From Agaribacterium haliotis (lineage in GTDB: Bacteria > Pseudomonadota > Gammaproteobacteria > Pseudomonadales > Cellvibrionaceae): a stretch of 64,000 nucleotides of DNA. Position 1 is the stretch's first letter. The number at the start of each line of letters is the position of its first letter. The notes beneath the pieces are model-generated. The model was not told where the DNA came from. It did not search any database and saw only the letters and a list, made by a program, of their open reading frames with translations. A program made the position numbers and the translations under genes. Where the stretch lies: NCBI RefSeq assembly GCF_002312815.1, contig NZ_NKQJ01000005.1, positions 41,548-105,547 of the forward strand, written 5' to 3'. Positions 1-10,417 of the stretch are shown here, piece by piece.

Positions 1-147
1 CTCGATACAGTCGATGTTGTTTTCAACCTGCTGTTTGGCATCGTTACAAACAAGGCCGTTGAGCCGAATGCGCCCAGACTTAAGCTGTTTTTTAACGTCG
101 CTGCGGCTCAAACCCGAAGCTTCAGCGATGTATTTATCCAGGCGCAT
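1..147 (-). CDS. Pseudouridine synthase, RsuA-like (partial, N-terminus)
   Basis: Only the first 49 codons lie in the window; the gene runs off the left edge. The translation starts MRLDKYIAEASGLSRSDVKK, followed by LKSGRIRLNG, which is the S4 RNA-binding domain at the N-terminus of RsuA/RluB-family enzymes. These isomerise uridine to pseudouridine in rRNA; RsuA acts on 16S position 516. The short linker to the start codon and the lack of an N-terminal extension fit RsuA, but the catalytic domain is out of view, so RluB/RluE-type enzymes remain possible. Confidence 0.75.
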   Translation of the reverse strand, partial: MRLDKYIAEASGLSRSDVKKQLKSGRIRLNGLVCNDAKQQVENNIDCIE

Positions 148-265
148 GGATGGCTCTTAGCTGTTTAGCTGGTACTGATTAGGTGTTGCTTATGGTATTG
201 CTTAGGCGTTTTTGCTGCTTTTTAGTGGCCATTGGGCTTTGGCCGCGTTTAGGCGCAGGCAAAAC

Positions 266-1108
266 TTAAGCAAGAAAATCTTCACCACTTTCAACACTTT
301 GGTAAATAAGCGTATTGATGGTCATCGGTCCAACGCCGCCGGGAACCGGGGTCAGCGCCGAGGCTTTTTCGGCCAGTGGACCAAGCTCAATATCGCCAAC
401 ACCACCCGGGTGATAACCGGCATCAACCACAACGGCGCCTTCTTTTACCCACTCGGCTTTAATAAATTCGGGGCGGCCGACGGCGCCAACTAGGATGTCA
501 GCTTGGCGGATATGGCTTTCAAGGTCTTGGGTGCGGCTGTGGCAGATGGTGACGGTCGCGTTGGCGTTTAACAGCATCATTGCCATGGGTTTGCCGAGAA
601 TAGGGCTGCGGCCGACCACGACAGCGTGTTTGCCTTCGAGCGGGATATCGTAGGCCTTCAGCAGGCGCATGATGCCGGCCGGCGTGGCGCAGCCGTAAGC
701 TTTTTCACCCATGGCCATGCGACCAAAACCCAAGCAGGTCACGCCGTCGACGTCTTTGCGCGCGTCGATGGCATCAAAGCAGGCGCGCTCGTCAATTTGC
801 TCGGGTACGGGGTGCTGCAACAGGATGCCGTGCACGGCGTCGTTGTTGTTAAGCTGCTCAATTTTGTCCAGCAGCTCAGCGGTTGTCGTAGAAGAGGGCA
901 GCTCAACTTGAATGCTGTCCATACCTATGCGTTTGCAGGCATTGCCTTTCATCTTTACGTAAGTGGCCGAGGCCGGGTCGTCGCCGACAAGGATGGTGGC
1001 GAGAATGGGCGTTTTGCCGCTTTTGGCCGCAAGCGCCGCAACGCGTTGACTCAGCTCTTGTTCGGTTTTTTGGGCCAGCGCCTTACCGTCGAGAATCAAT
1101 GCCGTCAT
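266..1108 (-). CDS. folD: FolD, methylenetetrahydrofolate dehydrogenase/cyclohydrolase
   Basis: Bifunctional cytosolic enzyme that interconverts 5,10-methylene-, methenyl- and 10-formyl-tetrahydrofolate with NADP. The start [13 protein letters not shown] is preferred over an upstream in-frame ATG at 1144 because family members begin here. Visible marks are the substrate-lysine region [16 protein letters not shown], the segment GILLQHPVP and the dinucleotide-fold signature [17 protein letters not shown], then the C-terminal [11 protein letters not shown]. About 280 residues, the usual length. It is followed by the rsuA-like gene on the same strand. Confidence 0.96.
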   Translation of the reverse strand: MTALILDGKALAQKTEQELSQRVAALAAKSGKTPILATILVGDDPASATYVKMKGNACKRIGMDSIQVELPSSTTTAELLDKIEQLNNNDAVHGILLQHPVPEQIDERACFDAIDARKDVDGVTCLGFGRMAMGEKAYGCATPAGIMRLLKAYDIPLEGKHAVVVGRSPILGKPMAMMLLNANATVTICHSRTQDLESHIRQADILVGAVGRPEFIKAEWVKEGAVVVDAGYHPGGVGDIELGPLAEKASALTPVPGGVGPMTINTLIYQSVESGEDFLA

Positions 1109-1364
1109 AGGAACTACCTTAAGGGTCAGAAAATTTGAGCGCATTTTCCCACAGCTTCCGCTTGAAACAAACTGCTCTGTATATAGCCGCGGTCAGAGTA
1201 GGCTGAGTCGGGCTGGACTTTGTTTGATTATTGAACGCTGCCTGGGCTGTATAAAAAGGCGCCACAAAAAACTGAGAAAAAACATAGATTTGGGCGTTGA
1301 CGAATGAAAAACTCGCGAGTAAGATGCGCGTCTCTTGTTTAGGGGGCCTCGGCTTTCTATCTGT

Positions 1365-1441
<77 letters not shown>

Positions 1442-1460
1442 TTACTTACCCCTCAGTCGA

Positions 1461-1537
<77 letters not shown>

Positions 1538-1624
1538 TTTGCACAGCCAAGCGAACCTAAGGGTTTTAAGGGTAAGCAAACTTTGTTCTTCGCCTGCTAC
1601 ACTCAGGCAGTAAGACGCTCTATG

Positions 1625-1700
1625 GTGGCTGTAGCTCAGTTGGTAGAGCCCTGGATTGTGATTCCAGTCGTCGGGGGTTCAAGTCCCCTCAGCCACCCCA
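1625..1700 (+). tRNA. tRNA-His (GUG)
   Basis: Acceptor GTGGCTG/CAGCCAC with a G at 1624 that can form the extra G(-1):C73 pair typical of tRNA-His. Anticodon GTG, CCA encoded. Last of the Pro-Arg-His cluster. Confidence 0.97.
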
Positions 1701-2029
1701 TCTTCTATTTATCTTGTTGATTCCCGTAAACACTAGCTAACTGTTGCCATAGGCTGTTGCACGTTTTAAGTCAGCTTTTGACCGGCTCGTTTTTCCGCAG
1801 TGTTTTTAGTGTCTGTTTTTTTAAGCTTTTTTTGTGGGTAAAGCGGTGTGCCTATGTCGGTGTGTCTCGCTTTTAGCTTTTTATGCTTTACGTTTTTCAG
1901 GCGTGGATTATTTTCAGCTTTGCATTAAAAGCACAGCGCATAAATAAGTGAAAAACTAAATAAACACGAACGCGCGATGCTTTTTCAGGCGGCGGGGCAG
2001 GTAACTGTTGATATTAAAACTATCTAAAA
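1701..2029. other. Intergenic stretch without a gene
   Basis: About 330 bp between the tRNA cluster and the terminator of the next minus-strand gene. T-rich on the plus strand, with no ORF that looks coding and no further tRNA. Nothing else recognised. Confidence 0.6.
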
Positions 2030-2067
2030 ACAAAAAGGCCCTGCTAAGGCGAATAGCCAGGCAGGGC
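2030..2067 (-). terminator. Rho-independent terminator for the 2082-2950 genes
   Basis: Seven-bp stem GCCCTGC (2038-2044) with GCAGGGC (2061-2067). On the minus strand the stem is followed by a run of Ts (AAAAACAAAAA on the plus strand at 2026-2036). It lies 15 bp after the stop codon of the 2082-2375 gene. Confidence 0.8.
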
Positions 2068-2081
2068 TGTGGCTTTATCTT

Positions 2082-2375
2082 TTATTTTTTCATTGCGCTT
2101 TTGCTTTTGTATTTTGATACCGAGTGAATCACGCGGTCGCCTTCAAAATACACAGTAAATTTCGGGTATTCCCAAAAGTAGATCGGCGGCTGGCCATTGG
2201 GGCCGTGGCGGCTTTCGGGCGCGCCGTATTTTTCTTCAACCGCGGCTTTGCTCATTGAGTGTTCGGGTTTGTCGGTGACGGCATCGTTTTGAGTGCCTAC
2301 AGGCACGCGTATTTCATCGGCGAGAACGGCAGCGGAAAAGCTTAGGCTGAGGAGAAGGGTGGAAATCAATTTCAT
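2082..2375 (-). CDS. Small secreted protein of unknown function
   Basis: 97 residues with a clear Sec signal peptide (hydrophobic core LLLSLSFSAAVLA, cleavage likely after ALA-20). The mature part holds MSKAAVEEKYGAP, then WEYPKFTVYFEGDRVIHSV. This alternation of a short helix ending in GxP and two beta strands recalls the small periplasmic SmpA/BamE-like fold, but I do not claim homology. It lies 11 bp after the PilZ gene and shares its terminator, so the two are probably co-transcribed. Confidence 0.75.
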   Translation of the reverse strand: MKLISTLLLSLSFSAAVLADEIRVPVGTQNDAVTDKPEHSMSKAAVEEKYGAPESRHGPNGQPPIYFWEYPKFTVYFEGDRVIHSVSKYKSKSAMKK

Positions 2376-2386
2376 AGGGACCTCGA

Positions 2387-2950
2387 CTAGGGTTTAGCTG
2401 GCTTTCTAGCCTGTACTTGTGATTTTAGAACTTGGCGCGCAATGGTTTGCCGGTCTTTATCGTAAATTTGATGGAACTTCGCTGCAACCTGATATTTATC
2501 TTCTTTTTGCACACAGCGCACGATTTGAGCATAGCTGCAGGCCATTGCGTAGTGCGGCAGGAAGATCAATTTTAATGCAATAAAGCTGTCTTTATATAAC
2601 GAGCGCTCGCAAATAAAGCCGATGCCGTCTTCGCTGAGGCTGACTCGGGTTTTGGCTCGGCTCTTTAGGCTCTGCTCGGAATTTAACAGCAGCTGGCGGC
2701 CAATCAGATCGACTTTCTGATTGAGGTTGTTTAAGAAATCGCCGAGCAAGCGATTTTTTTCGGCAATCAATTTAAGGCTTTGGCTGGCTTTTTTATCGAG
2801 CTGACTGAGTTTGTGCACCAATTGCAGAGCATCGTCTTCGCCCTCAAAAAGCTGCTCGGCCGCTTGCTCTTTGATCGCGGTGCTGGCGACAAGTTTGAAC
2901 TCAAAGTGCACGTCTTCGTCGATGCGAAAGGAGTCTCGCCGGTCTGTCAT
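2387..2950 (-). CDS. PilZ-domain protein, putative c-di-GMP effector
   Basis: 187 residues. It opens with TDRRDSFRIDEDV, whose double arginine matches the RxxxR half of the PilZ c-di-GMP-binding site. The second half appears as RVSLSEDGIGF (D/NxSxxG-like, around residue 105). The middle (about 40-95) is helical and charged, likely a coiled coil. No membrane segment or signal peptide. A PilZ gene beside lolCDE is also the Pseudomonas arrangement. Its binding partner and output are not visible from sequence. Confidence 0.8.
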   Translation of the reverse strand: MTDRRDSFRIDEDVHFEFKLVASTAIKEQAAEQLFEGEDDALQLVHKLSQLDKKASQSLKLIAEKNRLLGDFLNNLNQKVDLIGRQLLLNSEQSLKSRAKTRVSLSEDGIGFICERSLYKDSFIALKLIFLPHYAMACSYAQIVRCVQKEDKYQVAAKFHQIYDKDRQTIARQVLKSQVQARKPAKP

Positions 2951-3214
2951 TATCCGTATTTCCCCGATTTTTTAGTGCGCTGGGCCCGGGCTTAGGTTGG
3001 CTTGTTGTTAGTTTTAGCTCGGCGCTCATTTTAGCCAGATGCTAACTTGAGCTGGGTACTAGTTGCGTGGTGGGCTTGGCCGCCGTTAAGTGCTTTCTTT
3101 AACTATGACCAAGATACGCATATTGGCAAGCGAAAGCCTGTGCTTTAGGGTAGACTTCGGCCTCGTTGAGAAAAATCCAGCTGACTTCACCTATCTTAAC
3201 CTGTCTTAGTTTCT

Positions 3215-4456
3215 ATGCTCTCTGCCGCCGCCTTTATTGGACTGCGCTACACCCGCAGCAAACGCTCCTCCGGCTTTATGTCGTTTGTCAGCTTTTTTGC
3301 CACCGGAGGCATGGCGCTTGGGGTTTTTGCACTGATTGTTGTGCTCTCGGTGATGAACGGTTTTGATCACGAACTCAAGCAGCGCTTGTTGCGCGCTTTG
3401 CCTCACGCCCAGGTCGATGCTCGCGAGCCGTTGTCAAACTGGCCTGAGCTTAAGGCCGAGCTTGAAGCGCGGCCGGAAATTGTTGCGGCCTCGCCGGTTA
3501 TCTCGGCCAAGGTCCTGATCAGTGGGCCGCGCCTAATTAAAGGTATCGAACTTGAGGGTATAGACCCCGATGCCGAAAGCCGGGTCAGCCCGATTGCGCA
3601 GTATTTTGTGCGCGGACAAATCAGTGAGCTCAAAGCCGGAGAGTTTGGCATTGTGCTTGGGCGCCTGCTCGGTTATGCGCTCAGTGTGCAGCCTGGCGAC
3701 AAGGTAAAAATCACCTTGCCCAAGCTGTCGATGACCTTTGCCGGCGTGTTTCCGCGCAGCCGCGAATTTACCGTTGTCGGCTTTTTTGAAGCCGGCGCCG
3801 CGGTCGATCAACACCTGGCGCTCATTCACCTCGGCGACGCCCAGGCCTTGTTTAGTTATGGCGATGCGGTGCAGGGCCTGCGCCTTCGTTACCCCGATCT
3901 CTATCAGGCGCCGGCAATGGCGCCTGAGCTGGCAAAGGCGCTCGGTGAGGCGTATCAAGTCACGGATTGGAGCCAGACCCAGGGCAGTTTGTTTCAGGCG
4001 GTCAAACTCGAAAAAACGGTGACCGGGCTTTTGCTCGGCATCATCATCGCTGTTGCGGCGTTTAATATTATTACCAGCCTGATCATGATGGTAAATGACA
4101 AGCGCTCGGATATCGCCGTGTTGCGTACAATGGGTTTGACCCGCACCGAAGTTGTTAAAATTTTTATTACCCAAGGTTCGGCCAGCGGCTTTCTCGGCAT
4201 TGCTTTGGGTTTGCTTGCCGGCGTGCCGGTGGCGATATTTTTACCCGAAATTATGACCGCACTTGAGTCGCTGCTCGGCCTGAATGTCTTTGATCCCAGT
4301 GTGTATTTTGTCAGCAGCTTGCCGTCGCAGTGGCGCCTGAGCGACACCGTGTGGATACTTATTTTCTCGTCGCTGTGTGTTGTGCTTGCGACGCTGTTTC
4401 CCGCCTGGAGGGCCTCGTTAACGGAGCCGGCCGAAGCCATACGTTACGATAGTTAA
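3215..4456 (+). CDS. lolC: LolC, lipoprotein-releasing ABC permease subunit
   Basis: Inner-membrane subunit of LolCDE, which extracts outer-membrane lipoproteins from the inner membrane and hands them to LolA. 413 residues. One N-terminal membrane segment follows the family start [20 protein letters not shown], then a large periplasmic domain, then three C-terminal membrane segments (about 265-300, 315-345, 375-400). FtsX/MacB-type permease fold. First of three tightly packed genes (2-bp gap to lolD). LolC and LolE are paralogues; order and similarity to the first gene of the operon support LolC. Confidence 0.92.
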   Translation: MLSAAAFIGLRYTRSKRSSGFMSFVSFFATGGMALGVFALIVVLSVMNGFDHELKQRLLRALPHAQVDAREPLSNWPELKAELEARPEIVAASPVISAKVLISGPRLIKGIELEGIDPDAESRVSPIAQYFVRGQISELKAGEFGIVLGRLLGYALSVQPGDKVKITLPKLSMTFAGVFPRSREFTVVGFFEAGAAVDQHLALIHLGDAQALFSYGDAVQGLRLRYPDLYQAPAMAPELAKALGEAYQVTDWSQTQGSLFQAVKLEKTVTGLLLGIIIAVAAFNIITSLIMMVNDKRSDIAVLRTMGLTRTEVVKIFITQGSASGFLGIALGLLAGVPVAIFLPEIMTALESLLGLNVFDPSVYFVSSLPSQWRLSDTVWILIFSSLCVVLATLFPAWRASLTEPAEAIRYDS

Positions 4457-4457
4457 T

Positions 4458-5144
4458 ATGTCTGAATTTGTTCTTGAATGCCTGGATATCCATAAATCTT
4501 ACAGCGAAGCTGGCCAGCGTTTGCAGGTGCTTAGCGGTGTGAATTTGCAGCTCAGAGCCTCCGAGCGGCTGGCGATAGTCGGCGCTTCGGGCAGCGGCAA
4601 GTCGACGCTGTTAAACGTGCTCGGTGGTCTCGATCGGCCGTGCTCGGGCTCGGTGCGCATTGCCGGCGAACGCTTTTCCGAGTTAAGCGACAATAAACGC
4701 GGTTTGATTCGCAATCGCCGCCTCGGTTTTGTCTATCAGTTTCACCACCTATTGCCGGAATTTAGCGCACTTGAAAACGTTGCGATGCCGCTTCGTATCG
4801 CCGGAAAAAAAGCAACCGAGCAAGAAAGCAGGGCAAGCGAGTTGTTAGAGCGCGTTGGCCTCGGCCAGCGGCTGACGCACAAACCTTCGCAGTTAAGCGG
4901 CGGTGAGCGCCAGCGCGCGGCGATCGCCCGGGCCCTGGCAATGCAACCCGACTGTGTTTTGCTCGACGAGCCAACCGGTAATCTCGATAAAAAAAATGCC
5001 GAAAATATTCACCAGCTGATCAATGAGCTCAGTGCCGAGTTAGCCACGGCCTTTGTTATTGTCACCCACGACGAGCACTTAGCAGCGCGTTTGGATCGCT
5101 GCCTTGTGCTCGAAGACGGCTCGTTGCAGGAGCGTCGCCCTTGA
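4458..5144 (+). CDS. lolD: LolD, lipoprotein-releasing ABC ATPase
   Basis: ATPase of the LolCDE complex, cytoplasmic face of the inner membrane. 228 residues. Walker [10 protein letters not shown], signature [15 protein letters not shown] and Walker [13 protein letters not shown] are all intact, followed by the switch histidine in IVTHDEHLA. Sits between lolC and lolE, with a TGATG overlap to lolE. Confidence 0.96.
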   Translation: MSEFVLECLDIHKSYSEAGQRLQVLSGVNLQLRASERLAIVGASGSGKSTLLNVLGGLDRPCSGSVRIAGERFSELSDNKRGLIRNRRLGFVYQFHHLLPEFSALENVAMPLRIAGKKATEQESRASELLERVGLGQRLTHKPSQLSGGERQRAAIARALAMQPDCVLLDEPTGNLDKKNAENIHQLINELSAELATAFVIVTHDEHLAARLDRCLVLEDGSLQERRP

Positions 5145-6373
5145 TGTGGCCGGTAGCGATAGGCTGGCGTTACACTCGCGCCTCGCGCGCCAGCGGCATG
5201 TTGTCTTTTTTATCGAGTATATCGATGGCGGGGCTGGTGCTCGGTGTCAGCCTGCTGGTGTTGGTGCTGTCGGTGATGAACGGTTTTGAGCGTGAGCTCA
5301 GAGAGCGTATCCTCGGCCTGATGCCGCAGGCGAGTGTGTTTCAGGTCGGTGGCATCGACAACTGGCAAGCCTATGCCGACGAGGTTGAAGCCATTGATGG
5401 TGTGCAACACGCCGCGCCGTTTGTGCGCTTGCAGGCGCTGCTGAATTTTCGCGGCAATACTGAGGCGGCGATGATTTACGGTGTGCAGCTTGAGCGCGAG
5501 AAAAAAATCAGCCGGCTTGCGGATTTTGCTTCCGCCGAAGCGCTGGCGGCGCTAGAGCCCGGTAAAAACCAGGTGGTACTCGGCAAGGCGCTGGCGGCTA
5601 AATTACATCTGAACATCGGCGACGAGCTGATGCTGATTGTGCCGGGCAAAAGTGTGCGCGCGGCACCTAAGGTTGCCTACTTGCAGCTTGCGGCAACTCT
5701 GGATACCGGCTCTGAGCTCGATCAAGCGCTGGCGCTCAGTGCGATGGATGCGCTGGATGATCTGCGTTCGGCTGAGCTTCGCGGCCGCGTCGACGGCCTT
5801 AGGCTGCAGTTTGCCGAACTCGACGATGCGCCCTGGATGGCGACTCGGGTGGCGAATCAGCTCGGGCCCACTTGGTATCAAAGCAACTGGCAGCGCAGCC
5901 ACGGCAATTTATATCACGCCATTCAGGTCAGCAAAAAAATGGTGGCACTGTTGATGTCTTTAATTGTTGCCCTGGCAGCATTTAATGTGATTTCCACCCT
6001 GACTTTAGTGGTGCTTGAAAAGCAGGGCAGCATCGCCATTTTGCGTACCCTCGGCGCCAGCTCCTCGGCGATTTTGCGTATTTTTATTGTTCAGGGCCTG
6101 GTGATTGGTCTCGGCGGTGTGCTGTTGGGTGTGTTGCTCGGTTTGTTATTTGTGCTTGGTTTGGATAGTTTTTTTCAGGCCGTGCAGAGTTTGTTTGGTG
6201 TGCAGTTTTTGCACTCGGATGTGTACCCGCTCACCGAGCTGCCGGTGGAAGTGAAAATCGGAGATTTATTACAGGTTATTGCGGTGGCAATGTCGTTGGT
6301 GTTGGCGGCGACAATCTACCCGGCCTGGCGCGCGTCGCGCCTGCAGCCCGCTGCGGTGCTGCGTTACGAATAG
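5144..6373 (+). CDS. lolE: LolE, lipoprotein-releasing ABC permease subunit
   Basis: Second permease subunit of LolCDE, 409 residues. Begins [20 protein letters not shown]; the ATG at 5144 overlaps the lolD stop (TGATG) and is preferred over the TTG one codon upstream. Same layout as LolC: one N-terminal membrane segment, a periplasmic domain and three C-terminal segments, ending YPAWRASRLQPAAVLRYE. Last gene of the operon. Confidence 0.93.
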   Translation: MWPVAIGWRYTRASRASGMLSFLSSISMAGLVLGVSLLVLVLSVMNGFERELRERILGLMPQASVFQVGGIDNWQAYADEVEAIDGVQHAAPFVRLQALLNFRGNTEAAMIYGVQLEREKKISRLADFASAEALAALEPGKNQVVLGKALAAKLHLNIGDELMLIVPGKSVRAAPKVAYLQLAATLDTGSELDQALALSAMDALDDLRSAELRGRVDGLRLQFAELDDAPWMATRVANQLGPTWYQSNWQRSHGNLYHAIQVSKKMVALLMSLIVALAAFNVISTLTLVVLEKQGSIAILRTLGASSSAILRIFIVQGLVIGLGGVLLGVLLGLLFVLGLDSFFQAVQSLFGVQFLHSDVYPLTELPVEVKIGDLLQVIAVAMSLVLAATIYPAWRASRLQPAAVLRYE

Positions 6374-6548
6374 GTCTGTGTATAGCGCAATAAATTGCAA
6401 AGCTTAGTCGCTAAAAACAGGCTGAATAAGCGCCGCAAACTCTGGGCCCTCAGCGCAAAATACGCGAGCCAAAATAAGTAACGTGCACCCAGAAAATAAT
6501 CAACAGCGAACTCGCCAACAACAAATAATCAATCACAAAACGCGTGAA

Positions 6549-7073
6549 TCAGCGTTTATTGTTTCGAGCTTGTTTGCGGCGTTTCCAGCGGTCGATAACG
6601 TGCCAGCGCCAGAACCACTGCACAGCTAAATAGCCTGCGCTGCTAAAAAAGATACTTGCGATAATGGCGCCGAGCAACAGCGGTTGCCAAATAAGTGGGA
6701 AGGTTGTTTTAAACCAGGCCCAGCTCAGTTCAAATGCAAATTGGTTGTCCGGCTGCATTAAAATGCTGGTGCCTAATTTATATTCAGCGTAAAAAATAAT
6801 CGGGAAGGTCAGCGGGTTGCTCACCCAAACTAATAATACGCTAAGCGGTAGGTTGCAACGCAGGCGCAGCGCTGCAAGTGCAGCCAGTGGAATTTGACCG
6901 GGTATAGGCAAAAACGCGATAAATAAACCAATAAAAAACGCCATCGATACGCTGTGGCGATTTAGGTGAAATAGATTGGGGTCGTGAAGCAGGTTGCCAA
7001 GAAAACCGAGCGCTGGATTACCGTGTATATCCTTGGCGTCGGGCGTCCATCTTTTAAACAACTTGCGGGGCAT
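6549..7073 (-). CDS. DUF2062 inner-membrane protein
   Basis: 174 residues from the conserved start MPRKLFKRWTPD; an in-frame ATG at 7112 would add 13 residues. Carries LLHDPNLFHLNRHSVSMAFF, then three hydrophobic segments, which defines the DUF2062 family. No biochemical role is established. Lies between lolE and comEC, on the opposite strand, as in Pseudomonas. Confidence 0.85.
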   Translation of the reverse strand: MPRKLFKRWTPDAKDIHGNPALGFLGNLLHDPNLFHLNRHSVSMAFFIGLFIAFLPIPGQIPLAALAALRLRCNLPLSVLLVWVSNPLTFPIIFYAEYKLGTSILMQPDNQFAFELSWAWFKTTFPLIWQPLLLGAIIASIFFSSAGYLAVQWFWRWHVIDRWKRRKQARNNKR

Positions 7074-7265
7074 AAGGCTCTGCCGAATTAATTGACGCGG
7101 TATTATGCCCAAAGAGCTTAAAACTCGCCATAGGGCAAACTCTCAGTGCGCATACTTGGCGTGATCTGACTCAAAAATAATAGCCTGCTTTAACTGTTGC
7201 TGGGGCCGGCTATTGCTGTTTTTAGCGTTAGAGCTGCATGCTCGCTGCTATAACTAACTAAATAA

Positions 7266-10200
7266 GTGAGCCCATGGACAGGGAAGCCCGTGACTCTATT
7301 CACTGTGTTATGCAGTTTTATTGCAGCCTGCTTTTTATTGTTATTCGGCGGCCCGTATTGGCCATCGCCTTACAGTTTTTATGGTTTTTGTTTGGTCTTG
7401 CTCGCTTCGCTGCTGCTTGCTTGTCTGCAAAAAAGTGCTCGGTTCACCAGCGTGCTTTTCTCCGGCAGGCTCGCTCTTATTACCCGGTTTTTAGCTTTTT
7501 GCCTGCCTTTAGTCGCTGTGCTGTTCTTGGCCAACTGGCGTATTTATGCGCTGCTCGATGCCCAGCTTGAGCCCGCGCTTGAGCAAAAATCGCTGCTAAT
7601 AAGTGGCCGTATTAGCCGCTTACAACAAAGTGGCGCCGGCCTGTGGCGCCTGCAGTTTGAGATCGACACTGCAAGCCTTGAGCTAGACGCCGATGCCAAG
7701 CTGCGCTTAGAAGGCCGCACAGGTGAGCTGGCAAGCTTGGGCAAAGCTATCTTGGGCAAATCTATCTTGGGCGAAGCAGGCCTTAGCAACGCGGGCCCGG
7801 GAGAGGGGGGCGCAAGAGAAGCTAGCGTAAGAGAAGCTAGCGTGCGTGAACGTAACGAGCGCGCGTTTGCCGTAAATCGGGCTTTGGCCAAGCTTGAATC
7901 AAGGCGCTTGCGTTTGAGTTGGCGCACTGAGCGCCAGCTTGAGCTGGGTCAGCGCTGGCGTTTGATGGTGAAATTGCGCCGGCCGCGGGGGTTTGTCAAT
8001 CAAGCGAGCTTTGACTACCAAGCCTGGTTGCTGGCGCGCGATATTGTTGCCACGGGTTATGTGCAAAACGATGCGCGTTCGTTAGCCTCAGGGTTGCCGC
8101 GCTTGCTGCAAGCTGCACCTGACTCAGCCGTGCAAAACTACAAAAAACAGCTTGGCGCAGCGTTAAAGAGCTTTTCCAGTTGGCCTTTGTTTGCGGCGCT
8201 GATTTTAGGCGAGCAGGGCGAACTAAGTGCCGAGCAGTGGCGGCTTTTTCGCGAAAGCGGCACGGTGCATCTGTTGGTGATTTCCGGCCTGCATATCGCG
8301 CTGCTTGCCGGTTTTGTCTATCTGTGTTTTTCAGTGCTGTTTCGACCTTTACTTTTGTTCGTGCCGTATCGTTATTGGCAGCTCTTGCGTTTGTTGGCCA
8401 GTGCGGCAGCTGCGGCGTTTTACGCGTCAATGGCGGGTTTTTCTTTGCCAACACTGCGGGCGTTTTCGGCGCTGATGTTGGTTTATATCTGTTTAGCTGT
8501 TGGGCGCCGCTGCAGCGCCTGGCACTTTCTGGCCCTGGTCGCGGCCATCTTTTTAGTTCACAACCCGCTGTTGCTTAGCCAGCAAAGTTTTGTTTTAAGT
8601 TTTGGTGCCGTCGCTATTTTGTTAGCGCTTGGTCAAAAAATGAGGCTGGTGCCGGGGCACTCGACTCAGCGTGCGCCTGTCGCCGCCAAAACCAAGAGCG
8701 CCAGCTCGTTAATACATGAGTTCGGCTTGTTGTCGTTGCTGTCTCGGGGCTGGTCGGGGGGCTGGTTTGGAACCTTAGCTGCTGACTTTTGGCGCTGGCG
8801 CGGTGTTTGCGGTTATTTATCGCAATGTTTGGCAGCGCTTAAACAAAAGTTTGTTGCCCTTGTTCTGCTGCAAAGCATGCTGAGTTTGGTAATGGCGCCA
8901 CTTCTGTTATTGATGCTGTTGCCGGTCAGTGGGCTCGCCGTGTTCGCCAATTTATTATTACTGCCACTAATGGCGCTGGTGCTGTTGCCCTTGTGTCTGC
9001 TTGGCTGTGTGTTGCTGCCTTTGCAAGCTGAGCTGGCCGGTTTTGTATTTGGGCTGGCTGACTGGGCGCTGCAGGGCCTGCTTTTATTTCTAGAGCTGCT
9101 AAGCAGCTCTGAGCTGCTGTTTTATTTGCCCCCCGATGCGGCTGCCAGGTATTTGCCGCTGATGGGCCTTTGTGCCTTGTTGCTGCTTGTACCGCGCTGT
9201 TTTGGCCTTGGGCCTTTGCTTATCTTGTTAGCTGCGGCGTTAGGGCTGGCACCGATCGTGACGTCAGTGCAGGCGCCGCCGCTGTCGCCGAATTTAGGCC
9301 CGGCTCTCTATGAGCAAGCGCCAGGTATTGAGACCGGTATCGAGCAAGGGTTAAACGCTGCGCGACGGCCTCGGTCAGCTGCGGGCTCGGCCCCGTACGT
9401 TCGGCCTGCGCACTTGCCGGCGCGCCAGCTGAGTTTGCAGGTGCTTGACGTCGGCCAGGGTTTGGCGCTGTTTCTGCAGTTTGATCGGCAGCGCTGGCTT
9501 TACGATCTCGGCGCGCGCTTTTCTCCAAATTTTGCTGTCGCCGACAAACTGCTGTACCCGTGGTTGCGCCAGCGCGGCATAGACAGCCTCGATAAACTGT
9601 TTATCAGTCACGCCGATAACGACCACGCCGGTGGCCTTGAGCAGTTTGTCGCCTTGCTCGGCATTGCACAGGCGCTTTCCGGCCAGGCCAAGGTCTTAAA
9701 TCAGCGCCTTGATCAGCCGATGTTTCAGGCCTGTGAGCAGGGCCAGCACTGGCGCAGCCGCGATCAATATGTTGCTGGCCATGTAGCGTCACTAGCGCCC
9801 CCTGCGTTAGCTGCGACTAAGCCCCTGTGGCAAGTTTCGGTGCTGTGGCCGCTTCCTGAGAACAGTGAGCTTGGGCTCAACAAAGCGCCGCCTGCACCTG
9901 CGCTTACCAGTAACAATCAAAGCTGTGTACTGCTGCTTGAATATGTATCAGCCAGTGGCGCGGTGCGGCGCGTACTGTTGATGGGTGATGTCGACCGCCG
10001 GGTAGAGCATGAATTAATGCAGCAAAAGCTGCTGCCAGAAACGGTAGATATTTTGCTGCTAGGCCATCACGGCAGCCTAACCTCGAGTTCGGCGGCTTTT
10101 GTTGAGGCGCTGCGCCCTAAGCACATGGTGGTCAGCGCCGGTTACAACAATCGTTACGGTCATCCACATGCCGCGATAGTGCGGCGCGCCGATGCCGTTG

Positions 10201-10331
10201 GCGCTAAGCTTTGGAACACGGCTTGGCACGGGGCGCTGTTGTTTCAGTTGCAGGGCGACGAATTTGTGATCAGAGCGGAACGCTGTGCTCAAAAACGGCT
10301 TTGGTATCGCGATGAAGGATACTGTTTGTAG
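7266..10331 (+). CDS. comEC: ComEC/Rec2 DNA internalisation protein
   Basis: Large inner-membrane protein thought to form the channel for single-stranded DNA uptake during transformation. 1021 residues from a GTG start (another GTG lies 8 codons on). Order: N-terminal hydrophobic segments, OB-like DUF4131 region, a polytopic competence domain (about 290-650, with HLLVISGLHIALLAG), then a metallo-beta-lactamase-like domain (about 720-1000) with LDVGQGLALFLQ, SHADNDHAGGL, MGDVD and LGHHGS. Residues about 155-200 are a low-complexity insert made of 15-bp DNA repeats. Longer than most homologues (about 750-800). Confidence 0.93.
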   Translation: MSPWTGKPVTLFTVLCSFIAACFLLLFGGPYWPSPYSFYGFCLVLLASLLLACLQKSARFTSVLFSGRLALITRFLAFCLPLVAVLFLANWRIYALLDAQLEPALEQKSLLISGRISRLQQSGAGLWRLQFEIDTASLELDADAKLRLEGRTGELASLGKAILGKSILGEAGLSNAGPGEGGAREASVREASVRERNERAFAVNRALAKLESRRLRLSWRTERQLELGQRWRLMVKLRRPRGFVNQASFDYQAWLLARDIVATGYVQNDARSLASGLPRLLQAAPDSAVQNYKKQLGAALKSFSSWPLFAALILGEQGELSAEQWRLFRESGTVHLLVISGLHIALLAGFVYLCFSVLFRPLLLFVPYRYWQLLRLLASAAAAAFYASMAGFSLPTLRAFSALMLVYICLAVGRRCSAWHFLALVAAIFLVHNPLLLSQQSFVLSFGAVAILLALGQKMRLVPGHSTQRAPVAAKTKSASSLIHEFGLLSLLSRGWSGGWFGTLAADFWRWRGVCGYLSQCLAALKQKFVALVLLQSMLSLVMAPLLLLMLLPVSGLAVFANLLLLPLMALVLLPLCLLGCVLLPLQAELAGFVFGLADWALQGLLLFLELLSSSELLFYLPPDAAARYLPLMGLCALLLLVPRCFGLGPLLILLAAALGLAPIVTSVQAPPLSPNLGPALYEQAPGIETGIEQGLNAARRPRSAAGSAPYVRPAHLPARQLSLQVLDVGQGLALFLQFDRQRWLYDLGARFSPNFAVADKLLYPWLRQRGIDSLDKLFISHADNDHAGGLEQFVALLGIAQALSGQAKVLNQRLDQPMFQACEQGQHWRSRDQYVAGHVASLAPPALAATKPLWQVSVLWPLPENSELGLNKAPPAPALTSNNQSCVLLLEYVSASGAVRRVLLMGDVDRRVEHELMQQKLLPETVDILLLGHHGSLTSSSAAFVEALRPKHMVVSAGYNNRYGHPHAAIVRRADAVGAKLWNTAWHGALLFQLQGDEFVIRAERCAQKRLWYRDEGYCL
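7736..7844 (+). repeat. In-frame 15-bp tandem repeats inside comEC
   Basis: Three copies of a unit like CTTGGGCAAAGCTAT (7736-7780) and, 35 bp on, two near-identical copies of AGAGAAGCTAGCGTA (7815-7844). Unit length is a multiple of three, so the frame is kept. They encode the LGKAILGKSILGE and REASVREASV stretches. Confidence 0.85.
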
Positions 10332-10417
10332 AGCGTTTTTCTGTATCATAGGCGGCCTTTGCCGGCCTGGTAACGCTTTTGGCCGCTGTTTCATAAAGTT
10401 TAGGGGAGTCCTTCAGG

